NCBI RefSeq assembly: GCF_014873755.1
Contig: NZ_JADBEG010000001.1
Span: forward strand, 1,862,501-1,926,500
Length of the DNA stretch: 64,000 nt
DNA from: Amycolatopsis lexingtonensis
GTDB taxonomy: Bacteria > Actinomycetota > Actinomycetes > Mycobacteriales > Pseudonocardiaceae
Direction: 5' to 3'
Shown here: positions 16,360 through 26,828 of the stretch, piece by piece
Layout of the letters: each line of letters opens with the position of its first letter
Position numbering within the stretch: position 1 is the stretch's first letter
Made by a program: the position numbers and the translations under genes
The notes under the pieces: model-generated
Databases searched by the model: none
What the model saw: the letters and a program-made list of their open reading frames with translations, nothing else
Told to the model about the DNA's origin: nothing

Positions 16360-17670
16360 ATGACCGAGATCCGCGAGCTCCGGGACGTCTACGGCCGGCG
16401 GTACCGCGTCGGGGAATCCGATCGGGAACTGCTCGGCAGGCCGCGGACGTGGATCACCTGGCTGGCCGCCGCGGCCATGCTCGCCGCCGGGGTGCAGCAG
16501 TACGGCTTCGCCGCGATCGTCCCGGCGCTGAGCCGGGCGCACGGCTGGACGTTCGGCGGGATCGCGCTGTCCTTCGCGGTGTGGGCGATCTGCCAGGCCG
16601 GGGTGGCCTTCCCGGCGGCGTGGCTGCGCGACCGCGGGGCGCTGCCCGCGCCGATCGCGATGGCCGCCGGCGCTGTTCTGTGCGCGGCCGGGCTCGTCAC
16701 GCTCGGCCACGCGAGCAGCCTGGTCACCGTGTTCCTCGGGTACTCCGTGCTCGGCGGGCTTGGCACCGGACTGGTGTACGCCACCTGTGTCGGCGCCGTC
16801 CTGGCGTGGTTTCCGGAGCGCACGGGCCCGCGCGCGGGCGTCGTGAGCGGTGCTTTCGCCTTCGGCAGCGTGCCTTTCGTCGTCCTCGCCGCCGCACTGC
16901 CCGAGGCGAGAGCAGCGCTCTTGGACGTGACTGCCGCTCTCGTGGTCGTCGTGATCGCCGGCTGTGGCGCGGTGCTGCGCTACCCGCCGCGGCACTGGTG
17001 GCCCGCCACACCGGAGCCGCGTGCCTGGGCGCTGGACCGGGCGCACAACCGGCGGCCGGCCGTCCGGCACTACCGGCCGGCGGAACTCCTCCGGTGCGCC
17101 ACGACGCGCGCGCTGTACCTGGTGGTCGTGCTCGCCGCCGCCGTGCTGTTGTTCGACCTGGCCTACCTGGCGACGTTCGTCGCCGAGCGCAGCGGACCCG
17201 GGCTCGCGGCGGCCGCGGTGGCGGTGCTCGCCGCGGCGACCGGCGGTGGTCGCGTCCTCATCGGACGGCTGGCCGACCGGCTCGGCCGCCACCGGATCCT
17301 GCGCTTCGCGCTCGTCGCGGGCGGGCTCGCGCAGTTCGTCCTGTTCTCTTCGGGCGAGCACCGGCACGCGGCCGGCCTGCTGCTGGGCGCCGCGCTGGCC
17401 GGGCTCGGCAACGGGTGCTGCTACACGCTGCTGGTCGGGCTGGTGCGCGAGTACTTCGGCGAGGAGTCGGTCGCGCAGAACTTCGGGATCCTCTACAGCG
17501 CCAAGGCGGCGGGCGCCGTGGTCGGGATCGGGCTGACCGCGGTCGTCGTGGCTTCGCACGGGTTCGCCGGTGCCTTCACCGTGGCCGGTGTGCTGAGCCT
17601 GGCGGCCGGGGTGCTGTCCGGGCGGCTGACCCAGCCGGGCCGCCCCGAGTCGCTGCTGCCGGTGGCCTGA
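16360..17670 (+). CDS. OFA-family (oxalate/formate antiporter) MFS transporter 1
   Basis: A 436-aa, 12-helix major facilitator. It carries the family's signature segments, including QYGFAAIVPALSRAHGW in the first external loop, GLGTGLVYATCVGAVLAWFP around helix 4-5 and the second-half repeat RVLIGRLADRLGRHRILRF. GAGGAGG lies 8 bases before the ATG. It is closely related in layout to the second OFA gene at 26829 (both begin with a YRVGES-type cytoplasmic leader), so they are paralogues. Located in an oxalate/formate cluster, it probably exchanges oxalate and formate or imports oxalate. The downstream fdhD gene starts directly after its stop. Confidence 0.87.
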   Translation: MTEIRELRDVYGRRYRVGESDRELLGRPRTWITWLAAAAMLAAGVQQYGFAAIVPALSRAHGWTFGGIALSFAVWAICQAGVAFPAAWLRDRGALPAPIAMAAGAVLCAAGLVTLGHASSLVTVFLGYSVLGGLGTGLVYATCVGAVLAWFPERTGPRAGVVSGAFAFGSVPFVVLAAALPEARAALLDVTAALVVVVIAGCGAVLRYPPRHWWPATPEPRAWALDRAHNRRPAVRHYRPAELLRCATTRALYLVVVLAAAVLLFDLAYLATFVAERSGPGLAAAAVAVLAAATGGGRVLIGRLADRLGRHRILRFALVAGGLAQFVLFSSGEHRHAAGLLLGAALAGLGNGCCYTLLVGLVREYFGEESVAQNFGILYSAKAAGAVVGIGLTAVVVASHGFAGAFTVAGVLSLAAGVLSGRLTQPGRPESLLPVA

Positions 17671-17671
17671 C

Positions 17672-18505
17672 GTGGGCCGGATGACGAGCCGGCGCCGGGT
17701 GGTGCGCGTCCGGGACGGCGCGCACACGATGCGGCCGGACACGCTCACCGTCGAGGAACCCCTCGAGATCCGGGTCGGCGGCAAGGCGCTGTCGATCACG
17801 ATGCGGACGCCGGGCGACGACTTCGACCTCGCCGCGGGCTTCCTGGTCGGCGAAGGGGTGGTCCGCGCGCCCGCCGACATCCAGGCGATCCGCTACTGCG
17901 CCGGCGCGACGGCCGACGGCGGCAACACCTACAACGTCCTCGACGTGGCGCTGGCCGAGGGCGTCGCCCCGCCGGACGCGTCGGTGGCGCGGAACTTCTA
18001 CACGACGTCGTCGTGCGGCCTGTGCGGAAAGGCGAGCCTGGACGCGGTCCGCACGACGGTGCCGTGGCCGGTTGCCACCGACCCGTTCACGACGGACCCG
18101 GCGGCGCTCGCTGGTCTGCCAGACGAACTCCGTGCGGCGCAACGGGTTTTCGACCGGACGGGCGGCCTCCACGCGGCGGGCCTGTTCGACGCCGACGGGA
18201 AGCTGTTGTGCCTGCGCGAGGACGTCGGGCGGCACAACGCGGTGGACAAGGTCGTCGGCTGGGCCACGCGAGCCGGGAACCTGCCGCTGGCGGGCACGGC
18301 GCTGATGGTGAGCGGCCGGACGTCGTTCGAGCTGGTGCAGAAGGCCGTGATGGCGGGGATCCCGTTGCTGGCCGCGGTTTCGGCGCCGTCGTCGCTGGCG
18401 GTGGACCTGGCCGCGGAGCTGGGGCTGACGCTGGTGGGGTTCCTGCGCGGGACGTCCATGAACGTCTACACGCGACCGGACCGCCTGGGCCTTCAACCGA
18501 GCTGA
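17672..18505 (+). CDS. fdhD: Formate dehydrogenase accessory sulfurtransferase FdhD
   Basis: A 277-aa protein that sulfurates the molybdenum cofactor of formate dehydrogenase. The essential cysteine loop SSCGLCGK lies near residue 113, and VGRHNAVDKVVGW and GRTSFELVQKAVMAGIP are family hallmarks. Length fits FdhD. The GTG start abuts the stop of the transporter gene; an ATG at 17681 is an alternative. The gene's client is most likely the formate dehydrogenase encoded at 32-36.5 kb. Its last 13 bases overlap the 3' end of the convergent LysR gene. Confidence 0.95.
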   Translation: MGRMTSRRRVVRVRDGAHTMRPDTLTVEEPLEIRVGGKALSITMRTPGDDFDLAAGFLVGEGVVRAPADIQAIRYCAGATADGGNTYNVLDVALAEGVAPPDASVARNFYTTSSCGLCGKASLDAVRTTVPWPVATDPFTTDPAALAGLPDELRAAQRVFDRTGGLHAAGLFDADGKLLCLREDVGRHNAVDKVVGWATRAGNLPLAGTALMVSGRTSFELVQKAVMAGIPLLAAVSAPSSLAVDLAAELGLTLVGFLRGTSMNVYTRPDRLGLQPS

Positions 18506-19320
18506 CCGAGCACCACCCCGACGGCGCCTTCGACCGGACTCCGGTGCACGGCAGCGAGCTGCCACGTGGGCGGGTGGTCGAATCGCCGCACGGTGAGCTC
18601 GGGAAACCGCGCGGCCACGGAGGCGGGCAGCACACAGGCGGCGAGCCCGGCCCGCACGATCCCCGTGGCGGCGGCGAGATCATCGACTTCGAGCGTGATC
18701 CGGCGGCAGGGGAAGGCCCGGTCGACGGCTTCGCGGATCGCCCAGCCGAGCGGAAAGTCGACGAGGGCCAGGGCGGAGAGGTCCGCGGGAGCGGAGCGCG
18801 ATCCACCGGGCGCGGTGGCGAGCACGAGTTCTTCGGCGGCGAGCGGAGTGGTGACCAGGCCAACCCGGGCATGATCCGCGACCGTCGCGGAAACCGCCGT
18901 CAACACCACGTCCACTGTGGACTCCGCCACCGCGCACCCCGCCTCCCCGGCCGCCACCGAGCGGACCTCGACAGCCAGGCCCGGGTGCGCCTCCCGCAGT
19001 CTCACCAGCACCCGGTGCAGGTCCGTCAGCAATCCCGCGCAGACCCCCACCCGCACCCGCCCACCCACCGGCGAAACCACCGCCCGTGCACGCTCCGCCG
19101 CCTCCAGGGCCGCCCGCGCCGCGGGTACGAAGGCCTCGCCGGCGGGCGTCAGCACCACGCGGTGGGTCGTGCGGTGGAACAACGGCGTCCCCAAATCGCG
19201 CTCCAGCGCGCGGACCACTGTGGACACCGTCGACTGCACCGTCCGCAGCCGCTGGGCCGCCGCCGTGAAGCCGCCCTCCTCGGCGACGGCCACCGCCACC
19301 GCCAGCTGACGGAGTTCCAT
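18493..19320 (-). CDS. LysR-family transcriptional regulator
   Basis: A 275-aa LysR regulator. The N-terminal helix-turn-helix (EEGGFTAAAQRLRTVQSTVS, about residues 14-33) and effector domain (residues 90-275) are complete. Its ATG begins one base after the stop of the SucD-like gene, so it is the last gene of a SucC-SucD-LysR operon rather than a divergently placed regulator, which is unusual for LysR. The 3' end overlaps fdhD. Effector unknown; an organic acid or acyl-CoA linked to the operon is plausible. Confidence 0.88.
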   Translation of the reverse strand: MELRQLAVAVAVAEEGGFTAAAQRLRTVQSTVSTVVRALERDLGTPLFHRTTHRVVLTPAGEAFVPAARAALEAAERARAVVSPVGGRVRVGVCAGLLTDLHRVLVRLREAHPGLAVEVRSVAAGEAGCAVAESTVDVVLTAVSATVADHARVGLVTTPLAAEELVLATAPGGSRSAPADLSALALVDFPLGWAIREAVDRAFPCRRITLEVDDLAAATGIVRAGLAACVLPASVAARFPELTVRRFDHPPTWQLAAVHRSPVEGAVGVVLGQLG

Positions 19321-19321
19321 T

Positions 19322-20203
19322 TCAGCCGAGCACCTCGCGGACCAGTGCCGCGGTCTCGCTCGGGGTGCGGCCCACGCGGATGCCGGCCGCCTCCAGGGCC
19401 GCCTTCTTCGCGGCCGCCGTGCCCGATGAGCCGGAGACGATCGCGCCCGCGTGGCCCATCGTCTTGCCCTCCGGTGCGGTGAAGCCCGCGACGTAGCCGA
19501 CGACCGGCTTGGACACGTTGGCCCGGACGAACTCCGCGGCGCGTTCCTCCGCGTCGCCGCCGATTTCGCCGATCAGGACGATCACGTCGGTCTCCGGGTC
19601 CTTTTCGAACGCTTCGACGGCGTCGATGTGCGTCGTCCCGATGATCGGGTCGCCGCCGATGCCGACGCACGTCGAGAAGCCGACGTCCCGCAGCTCGTGC
19701 ATCAGCTGGTAGGTCAGCGTGCCGGACTTCGACACCAGGCCGATCCGGCCCGGGCCGGTGATGTCGGCCGGGATGATGCCGGCGTTGGCGCGGCCGGGGG
19801 AGATGATGCCGGGGCAGTTCGGGCCGATGACACGCGTCCGCCCGCCCGCCGCGACGGCGTGGGCCCACAGCCGCGCGGAATCGTGCACCGGGACGCCTTC
19901 GGTGATCACCACCGCCAGTCCGATGCCGGCGTCCACCGCTTCGATCACCGCGTCCGCGACGAACGGCGGAGGTACGAACAGCACGCAGACGTCGGCGTCC
20001 GCCGAAGCCATCGACTCCGCGACGCTGCCGAACACCGGCAGCGAACGGCCGGTGAGCTCCACCGTCTGCCCGGCCTTGCGCGGGTTCACCCCGCCGACGA
20101 CGTTCGTCCCGGCGGCCAGCATCCGCCGGGTGTGCTTGGCGCCTTCGGAGCCGGTCATGCCGGAGACGACGATCCGGCTGGTCTCGTCCAGGAAGATGGC
20201 CAC
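19322..20203 (-). CDS. Succinyl-CoA synthetase alpha-like subunit (ADP-forming acyl-CoA synthetase)
   Basis: A 293-aa SucD-family subunit that binds CoA and carries the phosphohistidine. [19 protein letters not shown] is the nucleotide-binding N-terminal part and [18 protein letters not shown] (about residue 245) holds the catalytic His. [11 protein letters not shown] is also conserved. The GTG start follows the stop of the beta-subunit gene by one base. It sits in the oxalate/formate regulon rather than with citric-acid-cycle genes, so the acid substrate may not be succinate (oxalate, formate or malate are candidates). Confidence 0.87.
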   Translation of the reverse strand: MAIFLDETSRIVVSGMTGSEGAKHTRRMLAAGTNVVGGVNPRKAGQTVELTGRSLPVFGSVAESMASADADVCVLFVPPPFVADAVIEAVDAGIGLAVVITEGVPVHDSARLWAHAVAAGGRTRVIGPNCPGIISPGRANAGIIPADITGPGRIGLVSKSGTLTYQLMHELRDVGFSTCVGIGGDPIIGTTHIDAVEAFEKDPETDVIVLIGEIGGDAEERAAEFVRANVSKPVVGYVAGFTAPEGKTMGHAGAIVSGSSGTAAAKKAALEAAGIRVGRTPSETAALVREVLG

Positions 20204-20204
20204 G

Positions 20205-21350
20205 TCAGACCTCTGCGATCGCGAGCTTCGCCGCCTCGCGGGCGGCGTCGTCCATGGTGGCCACCACGGTGACCAGGGGGTGGGCGGCTTCGGCGAGGAT
20301 CCGCCTGCCTTCGGTGACGTTGTTCCCGTCGAGCCGGACGACCAGTGGCTTGGTCGCGCGCGAACCCAGAACCTCCAGCGAGCGCACGATCCCGGTCGCG
20401 ACTGCGTCGCACGCGGTGATGCCGCCGAAGACGTTGACGAACACGCTGCGCACCCGCGGGTCCCCGAGGATTACCGTCAGCCCGTTCACCATGACCTCGG
20501 CCGACGCGCCGCCGCCGATGTCGAGGAAGTTCGCCGGGCCGCGCGCGCCCGCCTCGGCCGCGGCCGCCGCGACGACGTCCAAAGTGGACATGACGAGGCC
20601 GGCGCCGTTGCCGATCACGCCGATGTCGCCGTCCAGCCGGACGTAGTTGAGGCCCTTCGCGTGCGCCTCCCGTTCCAGGGGGTCGCCGCCGGTGTCGTCG
20701 TCGAACGCGGCGGACCGCCGGAAGGCCGCGTTGTCGTCCAGGGTGATCTTCCCGTCCAGCGCGACGATCCCGGCCGACGTGCTCGCCAGGGGATTGACCT
20801 CGACGAGCGTGCAGTCTTCGGCGACGAACACCGCCCACAGCTTCTCGACGACCCTGGCCACCGCGGCCCGGACGTCGGCCGGGAACGTCGCCGCGACCTC
20901 GGCCGCGTCGACGCCGGTCAGCGGGTCGACCGGGACGCGCCGCAGCGCCGCCGGGTCGGTGGCCGCCACCTCTTCGATCTCCATCCCGCCGTGAACCGAG
21001 GCCATGGCGAGGAACGTCCGCCCGGCCCGGTCGAGCAGGAAGGAGACGTAGTACTCCTCGGCGATTTCGCTCGCTTCGGTGACCAGGACGCGGTGGACGG
21101 TGTGGCCCTTGATGTCCATCCCGAGGATGTCGTCGGCGGCCTGCTCGGCGTCGTCGGCCGTATGCACTACGCGGACGCCGCCCGCCTTGCCACGGCCGCC
21201 GGTCTTCACCTGCGCCTTGACCACGACCGGGCCGCCGAGAGCCGCCGCCGCGGCGCGGGCTTCCGCCGGATCGGCGGCGACGCGGCCGCGGGGGACGGGT
21301 ACGCCGTGCTTCTCGAAGAGGTCACGGGCTTCGTGTTCGAAGAGGTCCAT
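20205..21350 (-). CDS. Succinyl-CoA synthetase beta-like subunit (ADP-forming acyl-CoA synthetase)
   Basis: A 381-aa SucC-family subunit with the ATP-grasp domain (residues 1-240; [17 protein letters not shown] at the start, [20 protein letters not shown] near residue 40) and the C-terminal ligase domain ([10 protein letters not shown] near residue 258, [12 protein letters not shown] near residue 295). The ATG has AAAGGA about 9 bases upstream. It is the first gene of the SucC-SucD-LysR operon and is divergent from the oxalyl-CoA decarboxylase operon across a 268-bp region with a GntR-type site. Substrate specificity cannot be read by eye. Confidence 0.87.
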   Translation of the reverse strand: MDLFEHEARDLFEKHGVPVPRGRVAADPAEARAAAAALGGPVVVKAQVKTGGRGKAGGVRVVHTADDAEQAADDILGMDIKGHTVHRVLVTEASEIAEEYYVSFLLDRAGRTFLAMASVHGGMEIEEVAATDPAALRRVPVDPLTGVDAAEVAATFPADVRAAVARVVEKLWAVFVAEDCTLVEVNPLASTSAGIVALDGKITLDDNAAFRRSAAFDDDTGGDPLEREAHAKGLNYVRLDGDIGVIGNGAGLVMSTLDVVAAAAAEAGARGPANFLDIGGGASAEVMVNGLTVILGDPRVRSVFVNVFGGITACDAVATGIVRSLEVLGSRATKPLVVRLDGNNVTEGRRILAEAAHPLVTVVATMDDAAREAAKLAIAEV

Positions 21351-21485
21351 GCGGGGGCGTCCTTTCCGTGACGGGGCAGGGCAAGGGCGTGGAGTAGTGG
21401 TCCGCGGGGGCGGGATCGAGGCCCGGGAAAAACCCTGCGGATAGCCCTGGACACGGGCTGCTCGAGGAGTGACTATATGCCTACC

Positions 21486-21502
21486 CCATACGGTATGCAA
21501 TC
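21486..21502. promoter_or_regulatory. GntR-type operator, site 2 (divergent sucCD-like / oxc promoters)
   Basis: CCATACGGTATGCAATC contains the perfect inverted repeat ATAC-G-GTAT. It is 135 bases from the SucC-like start and 116 bases from the oxc start, so one site could control both operons. The downstream TCTACAGTCTGC sequence resembles that after site 1. Confidence 0.7.
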
Positions 21503-21618
21503 TACAGTCTGCCGCGAAGAGGCCGCTGACCTCGAAGGACGCCGGCAGCGGCACGAGCGGACCCGGAAACGGACCGCCGGACAAGAGAGATCCGGCGGCG
21601 GACCAGAGGAGTTGAGCG

Positions 21619-23355
21619 ATGGCGCTGACCACGACCGGCACGACCGCGGGGGAGAGTGCCCGTGCGACGAACGGCGCCGAGCCCGCGCCGGCCGAAATCT
21701 CCGGCGGGCACCTGGTGGCGAAAGCCCTGAAGGCCGAAGGGGTCGACACGATCTTCACCCTGTGCGGCGGCCACATCATCGACATCTACGACGGCTGCGT
21801 CGACGAAGGCATCGAGGTCATCGACGTCCGGCACGAGCAGGTCGCGGCCCACGCCGCGGACGGCTACGCGCGGATCACCGGCAAGCCCGGCTGCGCGGTC
21901 GTGACCGCGGGTCCGGGCACCACCGACGCCGTCACCGGGGTCGCGAACGCGCTGCGCGCGGAGAGCCCGATGCTGCTCATCGGCGGCCAGGGCGCGCTGA
22001 CCCAGCACAAGATGGGGTCCCTGCAGGACCTCCCGCACGTGGACATGATGGCGCCGATCACCAAGTTCGCCGCCACCGTGCCGCACACCGCCCGGGTCGC
22101 GGACCTCGTGAGCATGGCGTTCCGCGAGGCCTACGCCGGTGCGCCGGGACCGTCCTTCCTGGAGATTCCGCGTGACGTCCTCGACGCGCGGGTGCCACTC
22201 GATCAGGCGCGCATCCCCGAAGCGGGCCGCTACCGCGCCTCGACGAAGAACGCGGGCGACCCCGCCGACATCGAGAAGCTCGCGGACCTGCTGGTCCACG
22301 CGAAGAAACCGGCCATCCTGCTCGGCAGCCAGGTCTGGACCACGCGGGCGACCGGGCCGGCGACCGACCTCGTCCGCACGCTGAACATCCCGGCGTTCAT
22401 GAACGGCGCCGGCCGCGGCACGCTGCCCCCGGGCGACCCGCACCACTTCCAGCTCTCCCGCCGGTACGCCTTCGACAACGCCGACGTCATCGTCATCGTC
22501 GGCACCCCGTTCGACTTCCGGATGGGCTACGGCAAGCGGCTGTCGAAGGACGCCACCGTCGTCCAGATCGACCTCGACTACCGCACGGTCGGCAAGAACC
22601 GCGACGTCGACCTCGGCATCGTCGGCGACGCCGGCCAGGTCCTCGCCGCCGTCGCGGAGGCGGCATCCGGCCGGACCGACAACGGCGCCGTCGGCCGCAA
22701 GACCTGGCTCGAAGAGCTCCAGGCCGTGGAGGAGAAGGCGAAGCAGAAGCGGCTGCCGCTGCAGCACTCCGACGCGAGCCCGATCCACCCGTACCGGCTG
22801 GTCCACGAGATCAACGAGTTCCTCACCGAGGACTCGATCTACATCGGCGACGGCGGCGACATCGTCACCTTCTCCGGGCAGGTCGTCCAGCCCAAGTCGC
22901 CCGGGCACTGGATGGACCCCGGTCCACTCGGGACGCTCGGCGTCGGCATCCCGTTCGTCATGGCCGCCAAGCACGCCCGGCCGGACAAGGAGGTCGTCGC
23001 GCTCTTCGGCGACGGCGCCTTCAGCCTCACCGGCTGGGACTTCGAGACGCTGGTGCGGTTCGACCTGCCGTTCGTCGGGATCGTCGGCAACAACTCGTCG
23101 ATGAACCAGATCCGCTACGGCCAGGCCGCGAAGTACGGCCTCCCGCGCGAGCGCGTCGGCAACACCCTCGGCGACGTCCGCTACGACGAGTTCGCGCGGA
23201 TGCTCGGCGGCCACGGCGAAGAAGTCCGCGACCCCGCCGACATCGGGCCGGCGCTGCTGCGGGCGCGGGAGTCCGGCAAGCCGTCGCTGATCAACGTCTG
23301 GGTCGATCCCGACGTGTACGCCCCCGGAACCATGAACCAGACCATGTACAAGTGA
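21619..23355 (+). CDS. oxc: ThDP-dependent enzyme, probable oxalyl-CoA decarboxylase
   Basis: A 578-aa thiamine-diphosphate enzyme. Catalytic Glu73 is in [16 protein letters not shown], and the ThDP/Mg motif runs from GDGAFSLTG (about residue 464) to GNNSS (about residue 490). Three domains of normal length follow a 25-residue polar leader. The next gene is an unmistakable formyl-CoA:oxalate CoA-transferase, so oxalyl-CoA decarboxylation to formyl-CoA is the favoured role. However, the sequence looks closer to the benzaldehyde-lyase/2-hydroxyacyl-CoA-lyase-like branch than to Oxalobacter Oxc: the DYEEMDQ active-site loop of that enzyme is not recognisable. AGAGGAG precedes the ATG. A 2-hydroxyacyl-CoA lyase activity is the main alternative. 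Confidence 0.72.
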   Translation: MALTTTGTTAGESARATNGAEPAPAEISGGHLVAKALKAEGVDTIFTLCGGHIIDIYDGCVDEGIEVIDVRHEQVAAHAADGYARITGKPGCAVVTAGPGTTDAVTGVANALRAESPMLLIGGQGALTQHKMGSLQDLPHVDMMAPITKFAATVPHTARVADLVSMAFREAYAGAPGPSFLEIPRDVLDARVPLDQARIPEAGRYRASTKNAGDPADIEKLADLLVHAKKPAILLGSQVWTTRATGPATDLVRTLNIPAFMNGAGRGTLPPGDPHHFQLSRRYAFDNADVIVIVGTPFDFRMGYGKRLSKDATVVQIDLDYRTVGKNRDVDLGIVGDAGQVLAAVAEAASGRTDNGAVGRKTWLEELQAVEEKAKQKRLPLQHSDASPIHPYRLVHEINEFLTEDSIYIGDGGDIVTFSGQVVQPKSPGHWMDPGPLGTLGVGIPFVMAAKHARPDKEVVALFGDGAFSLTGWDFETLVRFDLPFVGIVGNNSSMNQIRYGQAAKYGLPRERVGNTLGDVRYDEFARMLGGHGEEVRDPADIGPALLRARESGKPSLINVWVDPDVYAPGTMNQTMYK

Positions 23356-23369
23356 GCGGAGGCCAACGC

Positions 23370-24599
23370 ATGGGTAAGGCATTGGAGGGCGTCCGCGTCC
23401 TCGACATGACGCACGTGCAGTCCGGTCCGTCGTCGACGCAGCTGCTCGCCTGGCTCGGCGCGGACGTCATCAAGCTCGAAACGCCCGGCCGAGGCGACAT
23501 CACCCGCGGGCAGCTGCGCGACCTGCCCGGGGTGGACAGCCTCTACTTCACGATGCTGAACGCCAACAAGCGCAGCATCACGCTCAACATGAAGAGCGAA
23601 GAAGGCAAAGAGATCTTCGAAAAGCTGGTGTCCGGTGTGGACGTCCTGGTCGAAAACTTCGGCCCCGGCGTCGTCGACCGGTTCGGCTACCCGTGGGAGA
23701 AACTGGCCTCGCTCAACCCGCGGTTGGTCTACGCCTCCATCAAGGGCTTCGGGCCCGGCCGCTACGCCGACTTCAAGGCCTACGAGGTGATCGCGCAGGC
23801 CATGGGCGGCGCCATGAGCACCACCGGCTTCGAGGACGGGCCGCCGACCGCGACCGGGGCGCAGATCGGCGACTCCGGCACCGGCATCCACCTGGTGGCC
23901 GCCATCCTCGCCGCGCTGTACCAGCGGACCTCCACCGGCCGCGGCCAGCGCGTCCAGGTCGCCATGCAGGACGCCGTGCTCAACCTGTGCCGGGTCAAGC
24001 TGCGCGACCAGCAGCGGCTCGCCCACGGCCCGCTCGGGGAGTACCCGAACGACCAGTTCGGCGACGAGGTCCCGCGGTCGGGCAACGCTTCCGGCGGCGG
24101 GCAGCCCGGCTGGGCGGTGAAGTGCGCCCCCGGCGGGCCGAACGACTACATCTACGTGATCGTCCAGCCACCCGGCTGGGCCCCGCTCGCCCGGCTGATC
24201 GGCAAGGGGGAGCTGGCCGACGACCCGGCGTGGGCCACCCCCGAGGTCCGCCTGTCCAAACTGGACAAGATGTTCGCCCTCGTCGAGGAGTGGACCGAGC
24301 GGCACACCAAGTGGGAAGTCATGGAGAAGCTCAACGCCTGCAACATCCCGTGCGGGCCGATCCTGTCCACGAAGGAGCTCATCGAGGACGACACCCTGGC
24401 CGAGCTCGGCTCGGTCGTCGAGGTGCCGCACCCGGAACGCGGCGCGTTCAAGACCGTCGGCTGCCCGCTGAAGCTGTCCGACTCACCGGTCGAGATCGAG
24501 CGGTCGCCCCTGCTCGGTGAGCACAACGAGGAAGTGCTGGGCGAACTCGGCTACGGCGAGGCGGAGCTCGAGAAGTTCCGCTCGGCGGGGGTGATCTGA
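23370..24599 (+). CDS. frc: Formyl-CoA:oxalate CoA-transferase (CaiB/BaiF family)
   Basis: A 409-aa class III CoA-transferase that moves CoA from formyl-CoA to oxalate. Similarity to Oxalobacter Frc is extensive: [41 protein letters not shown] and the glycine loop SGGGQPGW. The nucleophilic Asp is Asp168 in QIGDSG, equivalent to Asp169 of the Oxalobacter enzyme. The ATG has GGAGG 7 bases upstream and 14 bases after the oxc stop. The next gene starts directly after its stop. Together with oxc this gives the core oxalate-decarboxylating cycle. Confidence 0.95.
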   Translation: MGKALEGVRVLDMTHVQSGPSSTQLLAWLGADVIKLETPGRGDITRGQLRDLPGVDSLYFTMLNANKRSITLNMKSEEGKEIFEKLVSGVDVLVENFGPGVVDRFGYPWEKLASLNPRLVYASIKGFGPGRYADFKAYEVIAQAMGGAMSTTGFEDGPPTATGAQIGDSGTGIHLVAAILAALYQRTSTGRGQRVQVAMQDAVLNLCRVKLRDQQRLAHGPLGEYPNDQFGDEVPRSGNASGGGQPGWAVKCAPGGPNDYIYVIVQPPGWAPLARLIGKGELADDPAWATPEVRLSKLDKMFALVEEWTERHTKWEVMEKLNACNIPCGPILSTKELIEDDTLAELGSVVEVPHPERGAFKTVGCPLKLSDSPVEIERSPLLGEHNEEVLGELGYGEAELEKFRSAGVI

Positions 24600-26726
24600 G
24601 TGGCGGATCGCGCGGCGGTCGAAAAGATCCTCGACCAGGTGGCGGCCGAGGGGCGGTCCTCGCTGACCGCGCCCGAGGGGCGTGCGGTGTGCGAGGCATA
24701 CGGTATCCCGACCCCGGCGGAACGGCTGGCGACCTCGGCCGAGGACGCCGTGGCCCACGCCGAGGCCATCGGGCTCCCGGTGGTGCTCAAGATCGTCTCC
24801 CCGGACATTCTCCACAAGACCGAGGCCGGCGGGGTGCTCGTCGGCGTTCAGGACGCCGAAGCCGTGAAGGCGGGTTTCGAGAAGATCGTCGAGAACGCGA
24901 AGGCCTACGACGCCGATGCGCGGATCCTCGGTGTCCAGGTCCAGCAGATGCTCACCGAAGGCCAGGAGGTGATCATCGGCTCGGTCACCGACCAGACGTT
25001 CGGGAAGGTCGTCGCGTTCGGCCTCGGCGGCGTGCTGGTGGAGGTGCTCAAGGACGTCACCTTCCGGCTCGCGCCGACGACCGCCGAGGAAGCGCTGTCG
25101 ATGGTCGACGGTATCCAAGCGGCCGAGATCCTGCGGGGAGTCCGTGGCTCGGATCCTGTCGACCGAGACGCCTTGGCCGCCGTGATCACCGGCCTCGGCG
25201 AGCTGGTCACCGACTTCCCGCAGCTGTCCGAAGTGGACCTCAACCCGGTGCTCGCCACCGCGCGCGGCGCGACCGCGGTCGACGTCCGCATCCTGGTCGA
25301 CCCGGACGCGGCGAAGGAGCCGATCCGGTTCACCCAGGAGGAGATCCTCGCCTCGATGAACCGGATCATGAAGCCGGCGTCGATCGCGGTGATCGGCGCG
25401 TCGGTCGAAGCCGGGAAGATCGGCAACTCGGTGATGAAGAACCTGGTCAACGGCGGTTACGCGGGCGAGATCCACCCGATCAACCCCAAGGCGGCCGAGA
25501 TCCTCGACCGCAAGGCCTACCCGAGCATCGCCGACGTGCCGGGGGACGTCGACGTCGCGGTCTTCGCCATCCCGGCGAAATTCGTCCCCGCGGCGCTGGA
25601 GGAAGCCGGGAAGAAGGGCGTGGCCGGGGCGATCCTCATCCCGTCCGGCTTCGGCGAGACCGGCAACATCGAGCTGCAGGACCAGGTCGTCGCGATCGCG
25701 CGCAAGCACGGCGTGCGCGTCCTCGGCCCGAACATCTACGGCTACTACTACACGCCGGAAAACCTGTCGGCCACCTTCTGCACCCCGTACGACGTCAAGG
25801 GCGGCGTGGCCCTGTCGTCGCAGAGCGGCGGCATCGGCATGGCGATCCTCGGCTTCAGCCGCTCGGCGAAGATGGGTGTCTCCTCGATCGTCGGCGTCGG
25901 CAACAAGGCCGACATCGACGAGGACGACCTGCTCACGTTCTTCGAGCACGACGAGAACACCGAGCTGATCGCCATGCACTTGGAGGACCTGAAGGACGGG
26001 CGGGCGTTCGCGGAGACGGCGAAGCGCGTCTCCCGGCGCAAGCCGGTCGTGGTGCTGAAGGCCGGGCGGACGTCGCAGGGCGCGAAGGCGGCCAGTTCGC
26101 ACACCGGCGCGCTGGCCGGGAACGACAAGGTCTACGACGACATCCTGCGCCAAAGCGGCGTCGTACGGGCACCCGGGCTCAACGACATGCTCGAGTACGC
26201 CCGCGGCATCCCCCTGCTGCCCGCGCCGAAGGGCGAGAACGTCGTCATCATCACCGGCGCCGGCGGCTCGGGTGTGCTGCTGTCGGACGCTTGCGTCGAC
26301 AACGGGCTGCACCTGATGGAGATCCCGCCGGACCTCGACACCGCGTTCCGCGCGTTCATCCCGCCGTTCGGCGCGGCAGGCAACCCGGTGGACATCACCG
26401 GCGGCGAACCGCCATCGACCTACCGCAACACGATCGCGCTGGGCCTCGAGGACGACCGCGTCCACGCCCTGATCCTGGGCTACTGGCACACCATCGTCAC
26501 CCCGCCGATGGTGTTCGCGGAACTGGTCTCCGAAGTGGTCGGCGAATACCGGGCGAAGGGGATCCACAAGCCCGTCGTCGCGTCGCTGTCCGGCGACGTC
26601 GAAGTCGAGGAGGCGAGCGCGTACCTCTACGACCACGGGGTGGTCGCCTACCCGTACACGACCGAAAAGCCCGTGGCGGTGCTCGGCGCGAAGTACCGCT
26701 GGGCGCGGGCCGCGGGCCTGCTCTGA
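24600..26726 (+). CDS. Fused NDP-forming acyl-CoA synthetase (acetate--CoA ligase family)
   Basis: A 708-aa fusion. The N-terminal part (about 1-235) is the ATP-grasp beta domain (VVLKIVSPDILHKTEAGGV near residue 60); the rest is the CoA-binding and ligase alpha portion (SIAVIGASVEAGKIGNSVMK near residue 262; SSHTGALAGND near residue 500, holding the phosphohistidine). The GTG start follows the frc stop with no gap. In this operon it may recover ATP from formyl-CoA, or make the first oxalyl-CoA; both are inferences. The beta-before-alpha order is one of the known arrangements of this family. Confidence 0.85.
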   Translation: MADRAAVEKILDQVAAEGRSSLTAPEGRAVCEAYGIPTPAERLATSAEDAVAHAEAIGLPVVLKIVSPDILHKTEAGGVLVGVQDAEAVKAGFEKIVENAKAYDADARILGVQVQQMLTEGQEVIIGSVTDQTFGKVVAFGLGGVLVEVLKDVTFRLAPTTAEEALSMVDGIQAAEILRGVRGSDPVDRDALAAVITGLGELVTDFPQLSEVDLNPVLATARGATAVDVRILVDPDAAKEPIRFTQEEILASMNRIMKPASIAVIGASVEAGKIGNSVMKNLVNGGYAGEIHPINPKAAEILDRKAYPSIADVPGDVDVAVFAIPAKFVPAALEEAGKKGVAGAILIPSGFGETGNIELQDQVVAIARKHGVRVLGPNIYGYYYTPENLSATFCTPYDVKGGVALSSQSGGIGMAILGFSRSAKMGVSSIVGVGNKADIDEDDLLTFFEHDENTELIAMHLEDLKDGRAFAETAKRVSRRKPVVVLKAGRTSQGAKAASSHTGALAGNDKVYDDILRQSGVVRAPGLNDMLEYARGIPLLPAPKGENVVIITGAGGSGVLLSDACVDNGLHLMEIPPDLDTAFRAFIPPFGAAGNPVDITGGEPPSTYRNTIALGLEDDRVHALILGYWHTIVTPPMVFAELVSEVVGEYRAKGIHKPVVASLSGDVEVEEASAYLYDHGVVAYPYTTEKPVAVLGAKYRWARAAGLL

Positions 26727-26828
26727 ACGTCCTCCACAGGGGCTGGCCCGACTACCGGGAAAGGACGAAGATCCACCGCACGACGGCAGCAGAGGGACAC
26801 GAGTCAACGGTGACGGAAGAGAACTCTT

